Positions 52,425 to 61,205 of a stretch of DNA of 64,000 bases are shown here, piece after piece; positions within the stretch are counted from its first letter, which is position 1, and each line of letters begins with the position of its first letter. The position numbers and the translations under genes are program-made. The DNA lies in assembly GCA_029261815.1 (NCBI GenBank), contig JAJDAQ010000069.1, positions 76,340 through 140,339 on the forward strand. Direction: 5' to 3'. Origin of the DNA: Deltaproteobacteria bacterium (lineage in GTDB: Bacteria > Myxococcota_A > UBA9160 > UBA6930). The notes under the pieces were generated by a model that made no database searches, had not been told where the DNA came from, and saw only the letters and a program-made list of their open reading frames with translations.

Positions 52425-53674
52425 GCGAGCCCCTGCGGCGGGTCGACATCGTCGTACAGCCATACGTCAACCAGTTCGCCCTCGGGCATGCCCTCACGGC
52501 CGCGCGGAACGATGACGGCACCGGCTGCGCGAACGGTCGAAGACAGGATCGATGCACCCGCCGTTGCAATCGGCTCGACCGTTCCATCCGCGATCGCGAC
52601 GCGCACATAATCGACGCGCCCAATGGAGGACGAGATCTTTCGTGACAACGGCAGCCGCGCACGCCGGTGCGGCCATGTACGGGCGCGCCCACCCAGCCCC
52701 CGAATCGTGGGTCCGGCGAAGAACTCATAGGCGCACAGACAGCTCACTGGATTGCCGGGCAACAGGAAGACGAAGTGGTCACGGACTCGGCCGACTCCGG
52801 CGGGGCTAGAGGGCCGCATCGCGATGCCGTGGAAGTCGAGGCTTCCGAGCTCGGCAACGAGACGTGGGGCGTGGTCCTCGAGTCCGACGGAACTGCCGCC
52901 CGAGACCAACACGACATCGGCGTCCTCGCTCGCGATCGCCTCACCGATGACCTCGGCGCGATCGGGCAGGAGCTCGAAAGGCAGTACCTCGCCCCCGTCC
53001 CGCTCAATCAGACCCCGCAAGACAACCGAGTTCGAATCGACGATATGGGCCCCGCTCGGTCGACTTCCCGCCGGCAGCAACTCATCGCCCGTCACCACGA
53101 GCCGCACGCGCGGACGGCGGTGGCACGCCACTTCGGAAACGCCGATCGAAGAAAGCAAACCCGCGTCTTGCGGCCGCAGCCGACGGCCGGCCTGCAAGAC
53201 CGACGTTCCCGACCGGATGTCCTCACCCACCGTGCCCACGTTTTTTTTCGGAGCCACCGCGTCACGAATCAGGACGCGTTCTCCGTCCTCACTGCAGACT
53301 TCGGCCATGATCACGGCGTCGGCCCCCTCCGGCACCGGGGCCCCGGTCATGATTCGCACCGCCTGCCCGGCCCCCACATGTCCGCCAAACGGCCGGCCCG
53401 GCATCGACGCGCCTAACAGTTCAAGTCCAATCACATCGAGTTCGGAGGCTCCGAAGGTGTCTTCGCCGCGAACCGCATAGCCGTCCATGGCCGACCTGGG
53501 GAAACCCGGAACATCGACCGCGGCCGTGACACCCACCGCGAGGACGCGCCCCACGCAAGCAAGCAGCCCGACCGACTCCGACGGCAAGGCGTGGGTCGAC
53601 CGCGCGAGGAAGTCCTCGACTTCCTCCACGTCGGCCCGCTCCGCGAACCCCCGCATCCGCACATCACGACCCAT
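52421..53674 (-). CDS. moeA: MoeA molybdopterin molybdotransferase (second copy, unfused)
   Basis: 417 residues. Core motifs: SAMDGYAVRGEDT, IMTGAPVPEGADAVIMAE, VVTGDELL, LVSGGSSVG and LPGNPVSCL. Near residue 290 the usual Lys-rich loop (KPGKP) reads AMRPSSPAG, a variant of a paralogous MoeA branch. It would act in metal insertion for the tungsten- or molybdenum-pterin of the aldehyde oxidoreductase just upstream. The gene contains an A8 run (complement of T8 at 53241-53248) encoding APKKN, a potential slippage site. Confidence 0.9.
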   Translation of the reverse strand: MGRDVRMRGFAERADVEEVEDFLARSTHALPSESVGLLACVGRVLAVGVTAAVDVPGFPRSAMDGYAVRGEDTFGASELDVIGLELLGASMPGRPFGGHVGAGQAVRIMTGAPVPEGADAVIMAEVCSEDGERVLIRDAVAPKKNVGTVGEDIRSGTSVLQAGRRLRPQDAGLLSSIGVSEVACHRRPRVRLVVTGDELLPAGSRPSGAHIVDSNSVVLRGLIERDGGEVLPFELLPDRAEVIGEAIASEDADVVLVSGGSSVGLEDHAPRLVAELGSLDFHGIAMRPSSPAGVGRVRDHFVFLLPGNPVSCLCAYEFFAGPTIRGLGGRARTWPHRRARLPLSRKISSSIGRVDYVRVAIADGTVEPIATAGASILSSTVRAAGAVIVPRGREGMPEGELVDVWLYDDVDPPQGLA

Positions 53675-53762
53675 CTTGACCTGGAGGGCGTTCCTTGCCT
53701 GGCTTGACTTCAGGCGCAGTCCTCGACGTGAAGGACGTCCTCAAAGTCTCGGTAGAAATGGC

Positions 53763-53792
53763 AACGGGCAGGGGGACTGCCCCCTGCCCGTT
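53763..53792. terminator. Perfect 13-bp hairpin after the aldehyde oxidoreductase gene
   Basis: AACGGGCAGGGGG (53763-53775) pairs perfectly with CCCCCTGCCCGTT (53780-53792) around the tetraloop ACTG. It lies 22 bases after the oxidoreductase stop and about 90 bases before the moeA start on the same strand. There is no clear T tract on either strand, so it may be a partial terminator, an mRNA 3' stabiliser or an attenuator setting a high ratio of oxidoreductase to cofactor enzymes. Confidence 0.6.
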
Positions 53793-53813
53793 ATCTGAAT
53801 GTTGTCGCTGGGG

Positions 53814-55535
53814 TCAGCCGCTGGCCTTGGCCGAGAACAGATCTTCCTGCGGCGGCATCTTCGTGAACATCTGGTTGATGATGTCCATCGGCACGTCGAA
53901 CACCTGGCCCGCGATCGGGTCCTTCTGGAGGGCGTCCGAGACGTAGCCGTCTTCGACGGTCAGACCAGCGGCCCGATTGAAGGCCCACTCTTCCTCGAGA
54001 CATCCCCAACCCTGGTCGTGGATCTGCTCGCGAGTGATTTCTTCCCCGTAGAGTGCTCCGTAGAAGTTCCGGATGTCGTCGAGGGACGGCTGGAGGAACT
54101 GGCAGAAGCCGGACGAGTCACAGACCGCGTTCACGATCTGGCTCTTCTGGCTCTCCCACACGTACTGGTCCTGGGTCAGACCCGGGTTGACGACGAGGCC
54201 GGCCGTGTGGTCGGCGCCCATCGGGCTGGTGCAGTAGGTCACGCCGGTTGCCTTGAGCGGGCGCGGGTCCCAGGCCGGGATCGTCTGGCCGAGCGAGTGC
54301 GGCACGCGGTGGTGGCCGGTGAACTTGCCCGTGGCCACGGCGCCGTTGCCGATCGCCTTGCCACGGTCGGTGCCCTGATCGATCTCGTTCAGAAGGGCGC
54401 GCATACCATCGGCATCGCCCCATTCCATACCACCCGCGTCCATCAGGATCGCGATGGCGCCGCCGGTCTCGATCGTATCGAGGCCGAGTTCGTCGCACAG
54501 ACGGTCCATGTCGGCGACGTCTTCCCAGCTCTTGACCGCGCAGTTCGAGCCGAGAAGCGTGAGCGTCTCGAACTCGAGGGCCGAGGTCTTGTATTCGCCC
54601 TGGGCGTCGTGCACGACGTTCGAGCACTTCACGATGCAGCCGGTCATGCAGTTATGCATTTCGCCGCCGCGGGTCTCGAAGCTCTCGACGATGCGTGCAC
54701 CGTCCAGGCTCTCGACATCGGGGCTCTGGCCTTCGACGCGGTTCTTGTAGACCAGGGTGTTGAGCATGTTGGCCATCGGAACCACCGAGCTGGTGCCGAA
54801 CTGGAACATCTGCGGGCCTTCCTGGTACTCCTTCGTGTAGGTCTTGCAGAGCTCGCCGAACTTGGCGCGGTCTTCGGGGCGACGCACACCGGAACGACCC
54901 GGGTCAACGGCCACGAACTTGAGCCCCTTCGAGCCCATCACCGCGCCGAGACCGCCGCGGGCCGCGTGGCGCGCGGGGTAGCGGTTGTCCTGGTCGGTAG
55001 TGGCCACCGAAGCGCCCGTCAGCCCCATCTCGCCGGCGGGGCCGCATGTGATGAACGACGTCGTCTTCGGATACTCGCCGTGGAGGTCCATGCACAGTGC
55101 GTAGTTGCGCTTCATCTTGTGCGCATCCGCGGCGACGACTTCGACGCCGTCTGCGTTCACGTTCAATGCATAACGAGCCTCGGGATCCGCGGGCTTGCCC
55201 TTCACGATGACGGCCCGGATGCCGAGCTTCATCAGGTGCTGCCCGGGCTGGCCGCCCGTGTTCGCTTCCTTGATCCCACCGGTCAGCGGGCTCTTGCCGC
55301 CGATCGAGATACGGCCGGATGTCGGCGCCGCGGTTCCGGACACCACACCGGGCGCCATCACGAGCACGTTGTCGGGACCGAGCGCGTCGCAGGTCGGGTC
55401 ACACTCGGCCGTAAGGATCTTGGCCGAAAGCGCACGGCCGCCGAACAGCCGCCATTCTTCCGGGAATGCGACGAGCTCCGCCGTCTGGTTCGTCATGTCG
55501 ACGCGGATCATCTGATCGCCTGTGGGTCCGCCCAT
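53814..55535 (-). CDS. Aldehyde:ferredoxin oxidoreductase family (tungsten/molybdenum pterin enzyme)
   Basis: 573 residues. The N-terminal AOR domain has PTSGRISIGGKSPLTGGIKE (about 71-90) and the pterin-binding region AARGGLGAVMGSKGLKF (about 191). Cluster cysteines are C296, C300, C304 (CMTGCIVKC) and C478 (DSSGFC). The spacing CX3CX3C differs by one residue from the CX2CX3C of the archaeal enzyme. It would oxidise an aldehyde to acid with ferredoxin, or the reverse. ATG 55535 follows AAGGAG. It sits between a MoaD-like gene and two MoeA genes, fitting a dedicated cofactor supply. Confidence 0.92.
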   Translation of the reverse strand: MGGPTGDQMIRVDMTNQTAELVAFPEEWRLFGGRALSAKILTAECDPTCDALGPDNVLVMAPGVVSGTAAPTSGRISIGGKSPLTGGIKEANTGGQPGQHLMKLGIRAVIVKGKPADPEARYALNVNADGVEVVAADAHKMKRNYALCMDLHGEYPKTTSFITCGPAGEMGLTGASVATTDQDNRYPARHAARGGLGAVMGSKGLKFVAVDPGRSGVRRPEDRAKFGELCKTYTKEYQEGPQMFQFGTSSVVPMANMLNTLVYKNRVEGQSPDVESLDGARIVESFETRGGEMHNCMTGCIVKCSNVVHDAQGEYKTSALEFETLTLLGSNCAVKSWEDVADMDRLCDELGLDTIETGGAIAILMDAGGMEWGDADGMRALLNEIDQGTDRGKAIGNGAVATGKFTGHHRVPHSLGQTIPAWDPRPLKATGVTYCTSPMGADHTAGLVVNPGLTQDQYVWESQKSQIVNAVCDSSGFCQFLQPSLDDIRNFYGALYGEEITREQIHDQGWGCLEEEWAFNRAAGLTVEDGYVSDALQKDPIAGQVFDVPMDIINQMFTKMPPQEDLFSAKASG

Positions 55536-55570
55536 GCTGTTTCTCCTTGGTGGGTTCATTGGTCGGGGGC

Positions 55571-55840
55571 CTAGCCGCCCGCGACGGAGGAAATGATCTC
55601 GATGGAATCGTTCGGGTCCAGCGGCGTCGCGAGGACGTCGCCCATCAACTTGTCGCCGTTTCGGAACCAGGTCGCGAATTTGCGCACGTTCCCGGCCGGG
55701 TCGATCACGAGGGGTCCGAAGCCAGGATACTGCTTCTCGACGGCTTCGAGACATTCGCGCAGGGTGGCGCCTTCGACATCGACCTCGGTCATACCCTGGG
55801 TCGGCCCACGGTAGGGCGGCGGGATCTGAATGACCGGCAC
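55571..55840 (-). CDS. MoaD/ThiS-like sulfur carrier protein
   Basis: 89 residues ending in the diagnostic Gly-Gly (SIEIISSVAGG), which is adenylylated and thiocarboxylated to donate sulfur. The beta-grasp layout is visible: VEGATLRECLEAVEKQYPGF (helix) and NDSIEI before the tail. It would supply sulfur for molybdopterin or a related cofactor, or a paralogous pathway. GTG 55840 is preceded by GAGGAG; ATG 55852 lacks a ribosome site. It is the first gene of the oxidoreductase operon, 35 bases before it. Confidence 0.85.
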   Translation of the reverse strand: MPVIQIPPPYRGPTQGMTEVDVEGATLRECLEAVEKQYPGFGPLVIDPAGNVRKFATWFRNGDKLMGDVLATPLDPNDSIEIISSVAGG

Positions 55841-55984
55841 GAGACTCCTCATCAGGGCGATGGCGCGCAGCTCCGGGACCCGGAGCGCGGAAATAGTAGC
55901 GGGATTCTGCGGACTTGTGTCGAAACCGCAGCCGTATCCGCATCCCCCTCTCGCAATGGCCACGCGCGGCTATTCTCGGGAGCC

Positions 55985-56938
55985 GTGGCTGCCCGAAACC
56001 GTTCCTTCTTTCTCGCCTTGCTGCTGATCTCGGCCCTGTTTTCGACTGGGCCGGTCGCAGCCCAGGTAGGCCACCCGCTCGTGAACCCGGTTCGCCCACT
56101 TCACGAACGACTCGAAGCCGCCGACCTCGTGGTGCGCAGCCGCGTGGCCCGGATTGAAATGGGTCGGATCGTGCTGGAAGACGCGGTTGCCCTCGTCGGC
56201 GCCGTCGCACCGCGATTCGAGATCAAACGCTCCCCCCTGTCCCCCCCGCCGCTCTCGGTCGGCGATGAGACGATTCTGTTCCTGGCCGGCGCGCGCGCTC
56301 CATACGTCCTGCGAGATGAACCCGTCGAGGTGATCCGCCTCGTGGAGCCCAGTCAGGCCACGCGCTGGACGAGCGCGATCCGAGAATTGGCGGCGGCCTC
56401 GGGCGACCCTGGCCGCCAGATCGACATCTACCTCTCCTGGGTGGATGAGGGGCCCGCAACGCTGCGAGCACTCGGGGGCGAAGGCGCCTCGAAACTGCTT
56501 GGGCGCCACAAGGAGCTGATCCCGGACGTTGCCGGCGCGCGTGTCGCGGCCGCCCTCAACCCCGGGGCGGATTCCGAGGCCCGGATCTTCTCGGCCCGAA
56601 TCGCGGGTGCCACGGCGCCGTCGGTCCGCGCGCTCTGCCGTGGGCTGGCGCGGTCTCGCGATCCGCTGGACCCGCAGATCACCGAGTTGGCACTCCGAGG
56701 TGGCGGCGTCGCGGGTGGTCCCGAGATCGGAGAACTACTCGACCGCGCCATTCGAGACGCGGACCCGGAGGTTCGCATGGCGGTCGCACGCGCGCTGAAT
56801 GGTGTCGCCCGGACCGACCGAGCACGCGCCATGGCAGCGGCCCGCTTCCTGGCCGAGAGCGACCCCGAAGAAGCGGTGCGTCGCCAAGGTGAACGGATCG
56901 TGCGCAATCTCCAGCGCCCATCCGGGCCCGTCCACTAG
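55985..56938 (+). CDS. Exported HEAT-repeat-like protein of unknown function
   Basis: 317 residues from GTG 55985. A signal peptide is visible (SFFLALLLISALFSTGPVAAQ, cut near 25). The middle (about 40-140) looks beta-rich (LVVRSRVARIEM, VGDETILFLAGA); the C-terminal part (about 150-310) is helical with HEAT-like units, ending in DPEVRMAVARALNG and DPEEAVRRQGERIVRNL. HEAT solenoids bind other proteins. It is divergent from the moaD-like gene. No family is recognised for the first part. Confidence 0.65.
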   Translation: MAARNRSFFLALLLISALFSTGPVAAQVGHPLVNPVRPLHERLEAADLVVRSRVARIEMGRIVLEDAVALVGAVAPRFEIKRSPLSPPPLSVGDETILFLAGARAPYVLRDEPVEVIRLVEPSQATRWTSAIRELAAASGDPGRQIDIYLSWVDEGPATLRALGGEGASKLLGRHKELIPDVAGARVAAALNPGADSEARIFSARIAGATAPSVRALCRGLARSRDPLDPQITELALRGGGVAGGPEIGELLDRAIRDADPEVRMAVARALNGVARTDRARAMAAARFLAESDPEEAVRRQGERIVRNLQRPSGPVH

Positions 56939-56982
56939 GAGAGACCATCCAAGCGCGACGCGCCCCCCAAGTCGAGACGCGA

Positions 56983-57819
56983 TCAGTCCTTCGGGTAGTA
57001 CCGACGGAACGCCGGCACCGTCAGTAGCGGCGCCTCGGCGGACGCAAACGGCGCTACCTCTGCCGGATCCGGGACCCAGGCTGTCAGGACCGTGTCGCGG
57101 CCGCGACCGTGATGGACACAGCCCGTGTCGAGCCCGCGAAGCCCGCGCGCGACGTGCAGCCCTTGCATGGCCCAATGGCCGTAGACGATGCCGTACCCAT
57201 GGTCTCGTTCGGACCAGCGCTCGTGCCACGCGCAGCGCCCGGCGTCAGGCTCGGCCGACGACCAATCATCACCGGGCCCAACGCTGCGACAGCTCACGAA
57301 GCGACCGAGAACGTTTCCGAGGGCCGAGGTCCGACGCTGTGCCAGGAATTCTCGCGCTCGCTCGGGTGTCCCGCTGAGCTCCGCCTCCACCGCGCGAGCC
57401 TGCTGCGCGACTTCGGCAAGGGGCCAGGATGGATGCACCGCCGCGTGCACCATGACGAATGGCGTCGCACCGAGCTGTCCCTGATGTACGACCGGCCGGC
57501 CGCGCAGCCAATCCATCCACTCTGTCGCGTCTGCGTCGCCCAGGAGGGCATGGGCCGTATCCAATGGCCCGGGCTCACGAAGGCCATGGTGGACTTCGAG
57601 AAGGCCGATCTCGTGGTTGCCGAGCACCGCTTCGCCGCGACCCGCATCGATGAAGCGGCGGGCAAGTTCCAGGACCTCGCGGTTGCGGGGACCGCGGTTG
57701 ACGAGGTCGCCCACCAGGTACAGCGCGAACTCGTCGCCGAACGTCATTTCGGCGCGGCGCACGAGTTCGGCGAACTCGTCCCCACAGCCCTGGATGTCTC
57801 CGACGAAGATCGGTTGCAC
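56983..57819 (-). CDS. apaH: Symmetrical bis(5'-nucleosyl)-tetraphosphatase
   Basis: 278 residues, close to the usual ApaH length. Metallophosphoesterase motifs: VGDIQGCGDEF (the Gln in place of His is common in this family), LVGDLVNRGPRN, LGNHEIGLL, MVHAAVHPSW and GHWAMQGL. It hydrolyses Ap4A to ADP, lowering alarmone and cap-like nucleotides. GTG 57819 begins the phosphatase domain. It is convergent with the HEAT-like gene and lies downstream of the TetR-membrane protein pair on the same strand. Confidence 0.92.
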   Translation of the reverse strand: MQPIFVGDIQGCGDEFAELVRRAEMTFGDEFALYLVGDLVNRGPRNREVLELARRFIDAGRGEAVLGNHEIGLLEVHHGLREPGPLDTAHALLGDADATEWMDWLRGRPVVHQGQLGATPFVMVHAAVHPSWPLAEVAQQARAVEAELSGTPERAREFLAQRRTSALGNVLGRFVSCRSVGPGDDWSSAEPDAGRCAWHERWSERDHGYGIVYGHWAMQGLHVARGLRGLDTGCVHHGRGRDTVLTAWVPDPAEVAPFASAEAPLLTVPAFRRYYPKD

Positions 57820-57851
57820 GCGACCGGTATAGGGGGCGGCCGCGCCGGGTG

Positions 57852-58250
57852 CTAGGCCGCTGGAACTGCGGCCGACATCCGCCGAAGGCCCATCGCCTGG
57901 AGCGCGGCCCAGAGTCCTACGAAGGCCGCGACCGCGATGGCTGCGCGGTCGCCCGTGGACGTCAGCAGGTCGGCACTGACTGCCGGTACCGTGCCGAGAA
58001 CCCAGAACAGATCCGCCGCGACCACGCCCCAACCGAGGGCGGGCGCAATGCGGTCGCGCGTCGAGAGCCAGACCAGAAAGCCGGCGAAGACCGCGAGATT
58101 CACTGCGAGTACGGGCAGGAACGTCGGATCGGGGATGCCGAGTGTGGTTGCGAGGCGGCTACCGCCGACCAGTGCCGCCAATGCGCACAGGGTCGAGAAG
58201 GTGGCGTTGCAACGCAGCGCGAGCCGAAGGAGGCGATCGTTGGAGTTCAT
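57852..58250 (-). CDS. Small four-helix membrane protein of unknown function
   Basis: 132 residues with four hydrophobic segments (about 15-36, 44-62, 74-94, 103-121). No family is recognised beyond resemblance to small SPW-type or DoxX-like helical proteins. Its ATG overlaps the TetR stop by 4 bases, so it is likely an autoregulated target of that TetR protein. Confidence 0.65.
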   Translation of the reverse strand: MNSNDRLLRLALRCNATFSTLCALAALVGGSRLATTLGIPDPTFLPVLAVNLAVFAGFLVWLSTRDRIAPALGWGVVAADLFWVLGTVPAVSADLLTSTGDRAAIAVAAFVGLWAALQAMGLRRMSAAVPAA

Positions 58251-58891
58251 TCGAGGTCCTTTCTCTCGGGGGAGGCACCATTCGGTGCCAGAGGCGCGGG
58301 CGCGCGGGAGGCCAGGGTGTCGACAATTGCGGAGCGCGCCCGATCGAAGGCAGCGGGTTCGTCGAAGAGTTCGCGCCACCAGTTGGCCTCTTCCACGAAT
58401 GCGTGAAGCCGGAACACGAGGCCCGGGACATCGGTGTCGGGCGCGAACTCTCCGGCGCGGACCGCGACCTTGGCCTCGTCCTCGAGCGCCGAGATCCAAC
58501 GGCGGCAGAGGATTGCCAACCGGTCGCGAACGGGTCCCGGTCGCGAGCCGAACTCGGTCGAGGCGGCATCGAAGAAGCAGCCGCCGCGGTACGCACTGTG
58601 CTCGATGTGGGCGACCCAGAGGTCGAGCAGCCGCTCAAGGCGCCGGCGACCGGTCGGCGCGGCGGCTGCGGGAACGAATATGGCGGCATCGAAGGCAGCC
58701 GCAGCCTGGTCGATCGTGGCGTGTTGGAGTTCTTCCTTCGAGCCGAAATGCGCGAAGAGGCCGCTCTTGCTCATCTCTACTGTCTTCGCGAGCGCGCCGA
58801 TGCTCAAGCCCTCGAGCCCCTCGGATGTCGCCAAGTCCGCGGCAACATGAAGGATTTCTGATCTTCGGGAGGTTGTTCTGGAACTCGGCAT
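58247..58891 (-). CDS. TetR/AcrR-family transcriptional regulator
   Basis: 214 residues. The helix-turn-helix (about 10-55: ILHVAADLATSEGLEGLSIGALAKTVEMSKSGLFAHFGSKE in pieces GLSIGALAKTVEMSKSGLFA) and a C-terminal TetR_C region of the YxaF/LmrA type (RGGCFFDAAS, FRLHAFVEEANWW) are seen. It probably represses its own operon with the small membrane protein. A palindrome 15 bases upstream of the start is the likely operator. Confidence 0.9.
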   Translation of the reverse strand: MPSSRTTSRRSEILHVAADLATSEGLEGLSIGALAKTVEMSKSGLFAHFGSKEELQHATIDQAAAAFDAAIFVPAAAAPTGRRRLERLLDLWVAHIEHSAYRGGCFFDAASTEFGSRPGPVRDRLAILCRRWISALEDEAKVAVRAGEFAPDTDVPGLVFRLHAFVEEANWWRELFDEPAAFDRARSAIVDTLASRAPAPLAPNGASPERKDLE

Positions 58892-58905
58892 CTCCAGTTT
58901 TTAGC

Positions 58906-58917
58906 ACGACCGTTCGT
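58906..58917. promoter_or_regulatory. TetR-type operator candidate
   Basis: ACGA-CCGT-TCGT has perfect 4-base arms and resembles TetR sites of the ACGACCGTTCGT type. It lies 15 bases upstream of the TetR gene start at 58891, where binding would block its transcription. Confidence 0.5.
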
Positions 58918-59130
58918 TCTGTAAACACTCATGATCCCTCAGGCCGAGAACCGGATGCGCCGATCAGGAGACTGTCAGCAGGGATGACCGGCCCGCGGCG
59001 CAACGGCCGAAACCGGTGGCACGCAGTCCAGAAATGACGAGACTCCCGACCTCCGAGGGGTCCGTTAACATTCCAACTGCCTGTGCAGGCCCGCCCCCTT
59101 CATCCCAGGGCCTGCCGCGATGGGGATCGG

Positions 59131-60525
59131 GTGGGACGTCGATTCATCCTCTGCGATGGCGCCGAGCTGGCAAGGCTGTGGGCGCGCATCGGAGCCAGCG
59201 AAAGCGAAGAACTGCTCTGGGTGCCGGGCGACGAAGAGTCGCGGGCGCGGCCGGCCGGCTTCCATGTGCTCGGCGGCGAGATGACGGCCGAGACCTTCAC
59301 CAAGCTGGACCCCAAGGACGGCGACGAGTTCGCCGTGATTTCGGACGACGGACCGTTCGTCCGCGCGGCGGTCGCCGCGATCCTCAAGGCGGCACCCGCT
59401 GCCCCGGTCCTGGTGATGTCCGACCGGCTGGAAGACGATGACCTGCCGGAGCATCCGTGCCTCAGGCGGACCGGGCTACGTACCCAGATCCGCGACGATG
59501 TCGACTTTGAGTTTTCCCACCTCGGCAACCTCAATCGCGTCGTCCAACTCCGTGACCACCTGGGTGGGCGAGAGCGCATCGGCATCCTGCTGCAGCCGGA
59601 CCCCGACCCCGATGGGATTGCCGCCGGCATGGCACTTCGCGCCGTGCTGGGTCGCAAGTCGCCAACGGCACCGCTCATTTCCTTCGGAGAGATCACGCGG
59701 CCCGAGAATCAGGCCATGGTCCGGGCACTCGGCATCGAAGTCCGCGTCATCACGCCCGACGAACTCGACGAGTTCGACGCGCTCTGCCTCGTGGATGTAC
59801 AGCCGAACGTCTTCGGTGAGAGCCCTCCGGCGCGCGTGTTGAGCGTCGACGCCGTGATCGACCACCACCCGGAACGCACCGGCTACGACTCCGTGATCAA
59901 GGATATCCGCGTCGGGTATGGCGCGACCGCTTCGATGCTGACCGAATACCTCGAGGCGGCTGGCCTCGAAATCCGACCGAAGCTCGCGACCGCGCTGTTG
60001 TACGGCATCAAGAGCGACACCCAGCTCCTGGGCCGCGACACGAGTGCGGCCGACATGCGCGCCTTCGCCCGCGTGCACGAATCGCACAGCCCGGCCCTAC
60101 TGCGCCGGATCGAGCGCCCGGCACTCCCTTGGGACGGCCTGCGCGCGCTCGGACGCGCCCTCTCCCAGACCAAGGTCGAAGAGAGCATCCACCTGCTGGT
60201 GCTTGGCCGCGTCCGCGAGGACGTGATCCCCCAGGTCGCAGAGATGGGCCTTCAGGCTGAACACGCGGAATGGGCGATCGCGGCCGGCATCGTGGGCCGC
60301 AATCTCGTCTTCTCCGTGCGCAACGTGGGCTATGTCCGTGCCGCTGGAGAAGTCGTTCGCGCGGTGGTCGATGGCCTCGGCGTGGGCGGCGGCCACCGGT
60401 CGATGGCCAAGGGAATCATCCCGCTCAAGGCGTTCCGCAAGGTCTATGGCCGGACCGATCGGGAGACCATCCGCAGCGCGCTCTTCGAGGCGTTCGTGAA
60501 GGCCATCCACGAGCCCAAGGAATGA
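59131..60525 (+). CDS. DHH-family phosphoesterase with N-terminal TrkA-N-like domain
   Basis: 464 residues. The N-terminal about 140 residues resemble a Rossmann TrkA-N domain ([19 protein letters not shown]). The DHH domain shows [14 protein letters not shown], the namesake DHHPE ([13 protein letters not shown]) and VDVQPNVF. The C-terminal DHHA1 domain ends with [12 protein letters not shown]. Such proteins degrade nano-RNA or cleave pAp/c-di-NMPs (NrnA-like); the fused domain suggests nucleotide sensing. GTG 59131 was chosen since it begins the Rossmann strand; GTG 59083 is an alternative. The stop overlaps the next ATG (ATGA). Confidence 0.85.
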   Translation: MGRRFILCDGAELARLWARIGASESEELLWVPGDEESRARPAGFHVLGGEMTAETFTKLDPKDGDEFAVISDDGPFVRAAVAAILKAAPAAPVLVMSDRLEDDDLPEHPCLRRTGLRTQIRDDVDFEFSHLGNLNRVVQLRDHLGGRERIGILLQPDPDPDGIAAGMALRAVLGRKSPTAPLISFGEITRPENQAMVRALGIEVRVITPDELDEFDALCLVDVQPNVFGESPPARVLSVDAVIDHHPERTGYDSVIKDIRVGYGATASMLTEYLEAAGLEIRPKLATALLYGIKSDTQLLGRDTSAADMRAFARVHESHSPALLRRIERPALPWDGLRALGRALSQTKVEESIHLLVLGRVREDVIPQVAEMGLQAEHAEWAIAAGIVGRNLVFSVRNVGYVRAAGEVVRAVVDGLGVGGGHRSMAKGIIPLKAFRKVYGRTDRETIRSALFEAFVKAIHEPKE

Positions 60526-60818
60526 GCCTGCTTACCTTGACGAGGAGCGAGCGCGATACGGCACTCGCGTCTCTCGACGGGTGGACCGTCGAAGACGAGA
60601 AGCTCCACAAGACCTTCATCTTCACCGACTTCGTCGCCGCGTTCGGATTCATGTCGAGCGCCGCGTTGGTGGCCGAGGCCATGAACCACCACCCGGAATG
60701 GTTCAACGTCTACAATCGCGTAGTCGTTGACCTGACAACCCATGACGCCGGTGGACTAACGAAGCACGACGTCGAACTCGCAACTCGGATGAACGCACTG
60801 GCCCATGCCGCCGACTGA
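60522..60818 (+). CDS. Pterin-4a-carbinolamine dehydratase (PCD/DCoH)
   Basis: 98 residues. The family signature is clear: [22 protein letters not shown] with the catalytic His-His and the later Asp in [11 protein letters not shown]. It dehydrates 4a-hydroxytetrahydrobiopterin, or in bacteria without aromatic hydroxylases may help Moco enzymes as a DCoH-like protein. ATG 60522 overlaps the DHH gene stop. Its end overlaps the next gene by 14 bases. No phenylalanine hydroxylase gene is in the window. Confidence 0.92.
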   Translation: MSLLTLTRSERDTALASLDGWTVEDEKLHKTFIFTDFVAAFGFMSSAALVAEAMNHHPEWFNVYNRVVVDLTTHDAGGLTKHDVELATRMNALAHAAD

Positions 60819-61134
60819 ACCGACATCCGACGTGGCTGAGATCGTTGGGCGCCCGCGGCGCTACACCCTCGTCGATCACGCGTTGACGCGGTCGGTCGCC
60901 GTGTTCGCCGTCGCCGCCGCTGTTGGCCCCTTCATTCGCGACACGCGTGCCGATGCGCTCTCGCGCTACGAGCGCATGTCGCCTGAGGAAGTGCTCTCGG
61001 CATTGCGCACCGAGGTGGGAAGTGAATCGCTGATCCCCCTGATCGGCGAGACCTTCCTCCTCGGGCTGGTGCTACTCGCGGCCGTCGAAGGAATTGCGGC
61101 CGCCTTCCGAATCTGGATCATCCCCCGCGCCTGA
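60805..61134 (+). CDS. Small two-span membrane protein of unknown function
   Basis: 109 residues with two hydrophobic segments (about 28-44 and 82-100) and a conserved-looking acidic/Arg loop between them ([21 protein letters not shown]). No family recognised. The ATG lies inside the pterin dehydratase gene (14-base overlap), which suggests translational coupling. Confidence 0.6.
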   Translation: MPPTEPTSDVAEIVGRPRRYTLVDHALTRSVAVFAVAAAVGPFIRDTRADALSRYERMSPEEVLSALRTEVGSESLIPLIGETFLLGLVLLAAVEGIAAAFRIWIIPRA

Positions 61135-61205
61135 CACTGGACGATGCCTCGGAAGCGCTCTCGAACCCGACCGTCGGACCGTGGGACCGGCGTCTGCGTT
61201 TGACT

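Noticed and set aside
53799-55574. Plus-strand open frame of about 590 codons over the aldehyde oxidoreductase
   Set aside because: It is the reverse of a well-supported gene and shows no domain pattern.
57809-57819. Loss of a metal ligand in ApaH (Gln instead of His in the first motif)
   Set aside because: GDxQGC is common in characterised-type ApaH sequences, so this is not evidence of an inactive enzyme.
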